The notes under the pieces were generated by a model. It saw only the letters and a list, made by a program, of their open reading frames with translations, was not told where the DNA came from and ran no database searches. 64,000 nt of DNA from Leucobacter sp. L43. Lineage in GTDB: Bacteria; Actinomycetota; Actinomycetes; Actinomycetales; Microbacteriaceae. Within the stretch, counting starts at the first letter, position 1; each line of letters begins with the position of its first letter. The DNA lies in assembly GCF_016597785.1 (NCBI RefSeq), contig NZ_JAENJG010000002.1, positions 248,001-312,000 on the forward strand, written 5' to 3'. Made by a program: the position numbers and the translations under genes. Below are positions 59,262-64,000 of this stretch, piece by piece.

Positions 59262-60812
59262 ATGGCCAAGGACACCCTGAAGGTTTCAGGTGCCACGTAC
59301 ACCACCGCAGAGTCGGGGTACTTCGAGAAACGCAAGCTCAAGCGATCGGCCGGCGTGTGGGGGCTCTGGGGCCTCGCCGTCGGCGCCGTGATCTCCGGCA
59401 ACTTCTCCGGATGGAACTTCGGCATCGAGGCCGCCGGATTCGGCGGCATGCTCATCGCCTTCGCCATCCTCGTGGTCATGTACTACGGGCTCATCTTCTC
59501 GATCGGCGAGATGGCGGCCGCGATGCCGCACACCGGCGGCGCGTACTCCTTCGGCCGGGCGGCGCTCGGCCCGTGGGGCGGGTTCGTCACCGGTCTGGCT
59601 GAGACGATCGAGTACGTCGCCACAACCGCGGTGATCGTCTACTTCTCCGCGGGGTACGCGAACGGCGTCACCGAGGGGCTCATGGGCTTCAGCCTGCCGA
59701 CGTGGCTCTGGTGGATCATCCTCTACGCCGCCTTCGTCGGCCTGAACACGGCCGGCGCGGCCATCTCACTGAAGTTCGCCATCATCGTCTCGCTCATCTC
59801 CATCGGAGTGCTCGTGCTCTTCGCCGTCATGGCGCTCGCGAGCGGAGCCATGAACTGGGGCAGCCTCTTCGACATCGAGCCCGACCCGGGCCAGAGCCTC
59901 TTCCTGCCGCACGGGGTGCTGCCGATCCTCTTCGCCATGCCGTTCGCGATGTGGCTCTTCCTCGGCATCGAGGAGCTGCCGCTCGCCGCCGAAGAATCGC
60001 ACAATCCCGTGCGCGACATCCCGCGAGCCGGGCTGTGGGCTCGCGGCACGCTGATCGTCACCGGCCTGCTCGTGCTGGTGCTGAACACCGGCGTCCTGGG
60101 ATCCGAGACGACGGGAGTCGCCGGCGAACCGCTGCTCGACGGCTTCCGCGCGATCCTCGGCGACGACCTCGCGTGGGTCGCCGGCCTCCTCGCACTCTTC
60201 GCGCTCTTCGGCCTCCTCGCCTCGCTGCAGGGCATCATGTTCGCCTACGGGCGCAACATGTACTCCCTGTCGCGCGCGGGTTACTACCCGCGATTCCTGT
60301 CCCTCACCGGCAAGCGCCAGACCCCGTGGGTGGCGCTGATCGCCGGCGCGCTGATCGGTCTGGCCGCGCTGATCATCGTCGAGCTCACGGGTGGAGACAG
60401 CGGCGTGGGCGGCGCGATCGTGCTCAACATCGCCGTCTGGGGCGCGGTGCTCGCGTACTTCATGCAGATGCTCTCCTTCGTCATCCTTCGACGCAAGTAT
60501 CCGAACGTGAAGCGCCCGTACCTGAGCCCGTGGGGTGTGCCCGGCGCCATCATCGCCGCCGTCATCTCGGCGCTCATCTTCGTCGGCTTCCTGCTGAACG
60601 AGACCTTCCGGCCCGCCATCATCGCCATCGTCGTCGTCTACGTTCTGGGTCTGATCATCTTCGGCGTCTATACGCGCCACCGGCTCGTGCTCTCCCCAGA
60701 GGAGGAGTACGCGGTCTCGGGGGGCCTGCACGGCGATCCGCAGAGCGACGGGTACGGCGGAACGGTCGAGGATCAACTGCTCGCGATGGACGGGAGAGAC
60801 GAGGATCGCTGA
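59262..60812 (+). CDS. APC-family permease, ethanolamine-permease type
   Basis: The 516-residue membrane protein has about 12 hydrophobic segments of the amino acid-polyamine-organocation fold. Its start pattern YFEKRKLKRSAGVWGLWGLA and VISGNFSGWNFGIEAAGFGGM, and AMPHTGGAYSFGRAALGPWG match ethanolamine permeases more closely than PuuP. ATG 59262 follows AAAGAGG at five bases. It diverges from the ligase gene by 266 bases, and a hairpin follows it. It likely imports the amine that the ligase glutamylates. Confidence 0.88.
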   Translation: MAKDTLKVSGATYTTAESGYFEKRKLKRSAGVWGLWGLAVGAVISGNFSGWNFGIEAAGFGGMLIAFAILVVMYYGLIFSIGEMAAAMPHTGGAYSFGRAALGPWGGFVTGLAETIEYVATTAVIVYFSAGYANGVTEGLMGFSLPTWLWWIILYAAFVGLNTAGAAISLKFAIIVSLISIGVLVLFAVMALASGAMNWGSLFDIEPDPGQSLFLPHGVLPILFAMPFAMWLFLGIEELPLAAEESHNPVRDIPRAGLWARGTLIVTGLLVLVLNTGVLGSETTGVAGEPLLDGFRAILGDDLAWVAGLLALFALFGLLASLQGIMFAYGRNMYSLSRAGYYPRFLSLTGKRQTPWVALIAGALIGLAALIIVELTGGDSGVGGAIVLNIAVWGAVLAYFMQMLSFVILRRKYPNVKRPYLSPWGVPGAIIAAVISALIFVGFLLNETFRPAIIAIVVVYVLGLIIFGVYTRHRLVLSPEEEYAVSGGLHGDPQSDGYGGTVEDQLLAMDGRDEDR

Positions 60813-60819
60813 TGCGCCG

Positions 60820-60847
60820 CTCGGGGCGGGCGCTCACCCGCCCCGAG
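60820..60847 (+). terminator. Hairpin after the permease gene
   Basis: An 11-base-pair perfect stem, CTCGGGGCGGG with CCCGCCCCGAG, loop six bases, lies just after the stop. No T-run follows, so it may be a strong pause or a rho-assisted terminator. Confidence 0.5.
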
Positions 60848-60948
60848 CCGCTCCGGCGGCGACCGCGATGCGGCGCTGGAACGTCCGCGCCGCGATCCCG
60901 CCCCGATGCTAGAGTGAGCACACATTGTGAATACCGGCCATCAAGTTG

Positions 60949-61143
60949 TGGCGGGAGAGTTCAGGGCAGAACGATTCGACCCTGGCGCCGTAGGAGCAAT
61001 CCCTCCCCGGGAATCTCTCAGGCCCCCGTACCGCCCCAGCACGGCAACTCTGGAAAGCAGCTGACGCGTGCGTCGGCTCACCGACGGTGCAAGGGACCCG
61101 CTCTGGCGGCGACCGAATCTCTCAGGTCCCATACAGAGCGGGG
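60949..61143 (+). ncRNA. Tandem glycine riboswitch
   Basis: Two aptamer-like units lie before gcvP. Each has the conserved AATCTCTCAGG (61012-61022 and 61116-61126) and the upstream glycine-binding pieces, CCGTAGGAGCAA near 60988 and CGACGGTGCAA near 61082. The first unit opens with GGCGGGAGAG. The layout is the cooperative two-aptamer glycine riboswitch, which activates glycine cleavage genes when glycine is plentiful. The region after it has a possible RBS-hiding stem: GAGGATC (61143-61149) pairs with GATCCTC (61188-61194) next to the gcvP start. Confidence 0.9.
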
Positions 61144-61194
61144 AGGATCCCAGTACATCCGCGCGTTCGCGCGCGACAGCCCTCGGAGATCCTC

Positions 61195-64000
61195 GTGACA
61201 GCCCTTTCCGCACCCCGCACCTTCCCCGATCGACACATCGGAGTCACCGACCCGGCGCATGTCGCGACGATGCTCGCCGAGCTCGGTTACGAGTCGCTCG
61301 ACGCACTCGTCGACGATGCGGTGCCTGCCTCGATTCGCAAGTCCGAACCCCTCGACCTGCCCCAGGGCCGCAGCGAAGAAGAGATTCTCGCCGACCTCCG
61401 GGCGCTCGCCGCGAAGAACGTCGTCAAGACCCAGATGATCGGACAGGGATTCTCCGGAACGCACACCCCGCCCGTCATCCGGCGCAACGTGCTCGAGAGC
61501 CCGGCCTGGTACACCGCCTACACGCCGTACCAGCCCGAGATCTCGCAGGGGCGTCTCGAGGCGCTCCTGAACTTCCAGACGATGGTCTCCGATCTCACCG
61601 CTCTCGAGATCGCGAACGCCTCCATGCTCGACGAGTCGTCGGCCGCGGCCGAGGCCGTGCTGCTGATGCGGCGCGCCAATCGCGCGCCCGCCGCCGCACG
61701 CGCCGTGATCGACGCGAATCTCTTCCCGCAGACCATCGCGGTGATCCGCGGCCGCGCGGAAGCGCTCGACTTCGAGGTCGAAGTCGCCGACCTGTCGCAG
61801 GGGCTGCCCGAGGGCGACATCTTCGGCATCGTGCTGCAGCAGCCGGGCGACGACGGTGCCGTCGTCGATCATGCCGCAGTGATCGCAGCGGCGAAGGAGC
61901 GCGGCGCGATGGTCACGGTGATCGCCGACCTGCTCGCACTGACCCTCATCGTGCCGCCAGGGGAGCAGGGGGCCGACGTCGCCGTCGGCAACACGCAGCG
62001 TTTCGGAGTACCGCTCTTCTACGGCGGACCGCACGCGGCGTATCTCGCGGTGCGCTCAGGGCTCGAGCGGGCGCTGCCGGGCCGGCTCGTCGGCGTATCG
62101 AAAGACGCGGCCGGCCGCACCGCCTACCGTCTCGCACTGCAGACCCGAGAGCAGCACATCCGCCGTGAGAAGGCCACGAGCAACATCTGCACCGCGCAGG
62201 CACTCCTCGCCATCACCGCATCGATGTACGCCGTCTACCACGGCGCCGACGGGCTGACCGAGATCGCGACCCGAGCGCATCGACACGCGCGCACGCTCGC
62301 CGCCTCGCTCGCCGCGGCGAGCATCCCGCTCGCCGCGGAGTCATTCTTCGACACGGTGCGGGCGAGCGTGCCGGGACGGGCCGACGAGATCATCGCGACC
62401 GCGGCGGAGCACGGCGTCAATCTGCGTCGGGTCGACGCGGACACGGTGAGCGTCTCCACCGACGAGACGACCACTCCCGAGCATGTCGCGGCCGTGGTGC
62501 GCGCCTTCGGGGCCGAGATCGTCGAGGCCCCCGAGGCCGAATCGGAGCGCTTCGGCTTCGCCGCGGAACTCACGCGCACGAGCGACTTCCTGACGCACCC
62601 GATCTTCACGACCATCAACTCCGAGACCCAGATGCTGCGCTACCTGCGTCGGCTCGCAGACCGCGACCTCGCGCTCGACCGCACCATGATCCCGCTCGGT
62701 TCGTGCACGATGAAGCTCAACTCCACCGCCGAGATGGAGGCGATCTCCTGGCCCGAATTCGCCGGGATCCACCCGTACGCGCCCGAAGACCAGACGCGCG
62801 GCTGGCGCGAGCTCATCGCCGACCTCGAGGGGCGACTCGTCGAGATCACCGGCTACGCGGGCATCTCGTTGCAGCCGAACTCGGGCGCACAGGGCGAGTA
62901 CGCGGGTCTCCTCGCGATCCGCGGATACCATCGCTCGCGCGGCGACGACCAGCGCACGGTGTGCCTCATCCCCGCTTCGGCGCACGGCACGAACGCTGCC
63001 TCCGCGGTGCTCGCGGGGATGCGCGTCATCGTCGTGCAGAACACCGAGACGGGGCACATCGACCTCGCCGATCTCTCGGCGAAGATCGACGCGCACCGCG
63101 ACGAACTCGCCGCCATCATGATCACGTACCCCTCAACCTACGGCGTGTACGACGACGACGTGCGCGAGGTGTGCGACCAAGTGCACGAGGCGGGCGGCCA
63201 GGTCTACATCGACGGCGCCAACATGAACGCGCTCGTCGGCCTGGCCCAGCCGGGGCGATTCGGGGGCGACGTGTCTCACCTGAATCTGCACAAGACCTTC
63301 GCGATTCCGCACGGCGGCGGCGGGCCCGGCGTCGGGCCCATCGGGGTGGCCGAGCACTTGCTGCCGTTCGTGCCGAACGACCCGACGGGCACGTACTCGG
63401 TGAGCGGCGGCGTTCCCGTGGTCGCAACGCTCTTCGGCTCGGCCGGCGTGCTTCCCATCTCCTACGCCTACATCTCGATGATGGGCGCTGATGGGCTCAC
63501 CCTCGCGACGAAGACGGCGCTGCTCAGCGCCAACTACATCGCCGCGAGGCTCACCGAGCATTTCCCGGTGCTCTTCACCGGGGCGACCGGGCTCGTCGCG
63601 CACGAGTGCATCCTGGACCTGCGCGCGCTCACCGCTCAGTCTGGAGTGACGGCGGAGGACGTCGCGAAGCGACTGATCGACTTCGGGTTCCACGCCCCGA
63701 CGCTGGCGTTCCCCGTCCCCGGCACACTCATGGTGGAACCGACCGAGTCCGAGGACCTCGCCGAGATCGACCGGTTCATCGAGGCGATGGTGACGATCCG
63801 TGCGGAGATCGACGCGGTCATCGCAGGCAGGATCGCCGTCACCGAATCGCCGCTCCGTCTGGCGCCGCACACCGCGGAAGCGCTGATATCCGGTGCATGG
63901 GACCGCGCCTACGGCCGGGAGCAGGGCGCCTACCCGGTCGAGGCGCTCCGCATCGACAAGTACTTCCCGCCGGTCGGGCGCATCGACGGCGCCTACGGCG
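61195..64000 (+). CDS. gcvP: Glycine dehydrogenase (decarboxylating), P protein, 3' end missing
   Basis: The frame is open to the right edge; 935 residues are visible and only about 15-20 C-terminal residues are missing. It is the single-chain (homodimeric) P protein of the glycine cleavage system. The start [19 protein letters not shown] and the N-terminal half motif [20 protein letters not shown] in pieces are typical. The Schiff-base lysine is in [19 protein letters not shown] near residue 700. GTG 61195 follows GGAG at six bases. The riboswitch directly upstream ties its expression to glycine. Confidence 0.97.
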   Translation, partial: MTALSAPRTFPDRHIGVTDPAHVATMLAELGYESLDALVDDAVPASIRKSEPLDLPQGRSEEEILADLRALAAKNVVKTQMIGQGFSGTHTPPVIRRNVLESPAWYTAYTPYQPEISQGRLEALLNFQTMVSDLTALEIANASMLDESSAAAEAVLLMRRANRAPAAARAVIDANLFPQTIAVIRGRAEALDFEVEVADLSQGLPEGDIFGIVLQQPGDDGAVVDHAAVIAAAKERGAMVTVIADLLALTLIVPPGEQGADVAVGNTQRFGVPLFYGGPHAAYLAVRSGLERALPGRLVGVSKDAAGRTAYRLALQTREQHIRREKATSNICTAQALLAITASMYAVYHGADGLTEIATRAHRHARTLAASLAAASIPLAAESFFDTVRASVPGRADEIIATAAEHGVNLRRVDADTVSVSTDETTTPEHVAAVVRAFGAEIVEAPEAESERFGFAAELTRTSDFLTHPIFTTINSETQMLRYLRRLADRDLALDRTMIPLGSCTMKLNSTAEMEAISWPEFAGIHPYAPEDQTRGWRELIADLEGRLVEITGYAGISLQPNSGAQGEYAGLLAIRGYHRSRGDDQRTVCLIPASAHGTNAASAVLAGMRVIVVQNTETGHIDLADLSAKIDAHRDELAAIMITYPSTYGVYDDDVREVCDQVHEAGGQVYIDGANMNALVGLAQPGRFGGDVSHLNLHKTFAIPHGGGGPGVGPIGVAEHLLPFVPNDPTGTYSVSGGVPVVATLFGSAGVLPISYAYISMMGADGLTLATKTALLSANYIAARLTEHFPVLFTGATGLVAHECILDLRALTAQSGVTAEDVAKRLIDFGFHAPTLAFPVPGTLMVEPTESEDLAEIDRFIEAMVTIRAEIDAVIAGRIAVTESPLRLAPHTAEALISGAWDRAYGREQGAYPVEALRIDKYFPPVGRIDGAYG

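Noticed and set aside
1-64000. Mobile elements, prophage, toxin-antitoxin or tRNA genes
   Set aside because: No transposase, integrase, phage structural gene, inverted terminal repeats or cloverleaf-like stretch was recognised in coding or intergenic parts.

Overview
The window is high-GC DNA with dense gene packing, four-base ATGA start/stop overlaps, many GTG starts and short regulatory gaps. A SigB/SigF-type sigma factor, a DUF4192 protein, SufS-SufU, the dxr-rseP-ispG block and an NrtR-nadABC operon point to an actinobacterium, most likely of the Microbacteriaceae. The genus cannot be fixed from sequence alone. I see no phage, insertion sequence, CRISPR array, rRNA or tRNA gene.

Layout. 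1-1.9 kb: the end of a YbdK-type carboxylate-amine ligase and a type IB topoisomerase. 1.9-13.7 kb: a heptose and glycosyltransferase island with two bifunctional HldE proteins, GmhA, GmhB, three GT9 heptosyltransferase-like enzymes, three other glycosyltransferases, an SDR and a DUF2795 protein read in frame with a glycosyltransferase. 13.7-17.6 kb: a SigB/SigF-type sigma factor and stress-type genes (Rieske-FAD oxidoreductase, Rho_N/SAP-like protein, GSP39-like SDR). 17.7-23.1 kb: TetR, an MFS exporter, an M20 peptidase and 2,4-dienoyl-CoA reductase. 23.2-29.8 kb: a cold-shock gene with its terminator, then NrtR-nadA-nadB-nadC-cysteine desulfurase with a palindromic operator at the promoter. 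29.7-38.3 kb: DUF4192, a flavoprotein divergent from a LysR regulator, sufS-sufU, an MFS transporter and a DsbA-like membrane protein. 38.3-46.8 kb: rsmI, an FKBP lipoprotein, dxr, rseP, ispG, an RNB-domain RNase and a LOG protein. 46.8-53.9 kb: a UvrA paralogue, two small-operon proteins, aroQ, trmB, a lipoprotein and a nitronate monooxygenase-like protein. 53.9-64 kb: a FadR-regulated gamma-glutamylation operon (glutamine-synthetase-like ligase, gamma-glutamyl hydrolase, aldehyde dehydrogenase, SDR), a divergent ethanolamine-type permease, then a tandem glycine riboswitch and gcvP.

How the genes work together. The last 10 kb reads as one route: amine (probably ethanolamine) import, gamma-glutamylation, oxidation by SDR and aldehyde dehydrogenase, and release of glutamate plus glycine, next to glycine-responsive glycine cleavage. 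The heptose island makes and transfers ADP-activated heptose, and a SigB/F-like promoter precedes its main operon, next to the gene for such a sigma factor. The NAD block joins quinolinate synthesis, its repressor and a desulfurase that can supply the NadA iron-sulfur cluster. Many start codons lie 6-7 bases after a TANNNT hexamer, which suggests that leaderless mRNAs are common here.
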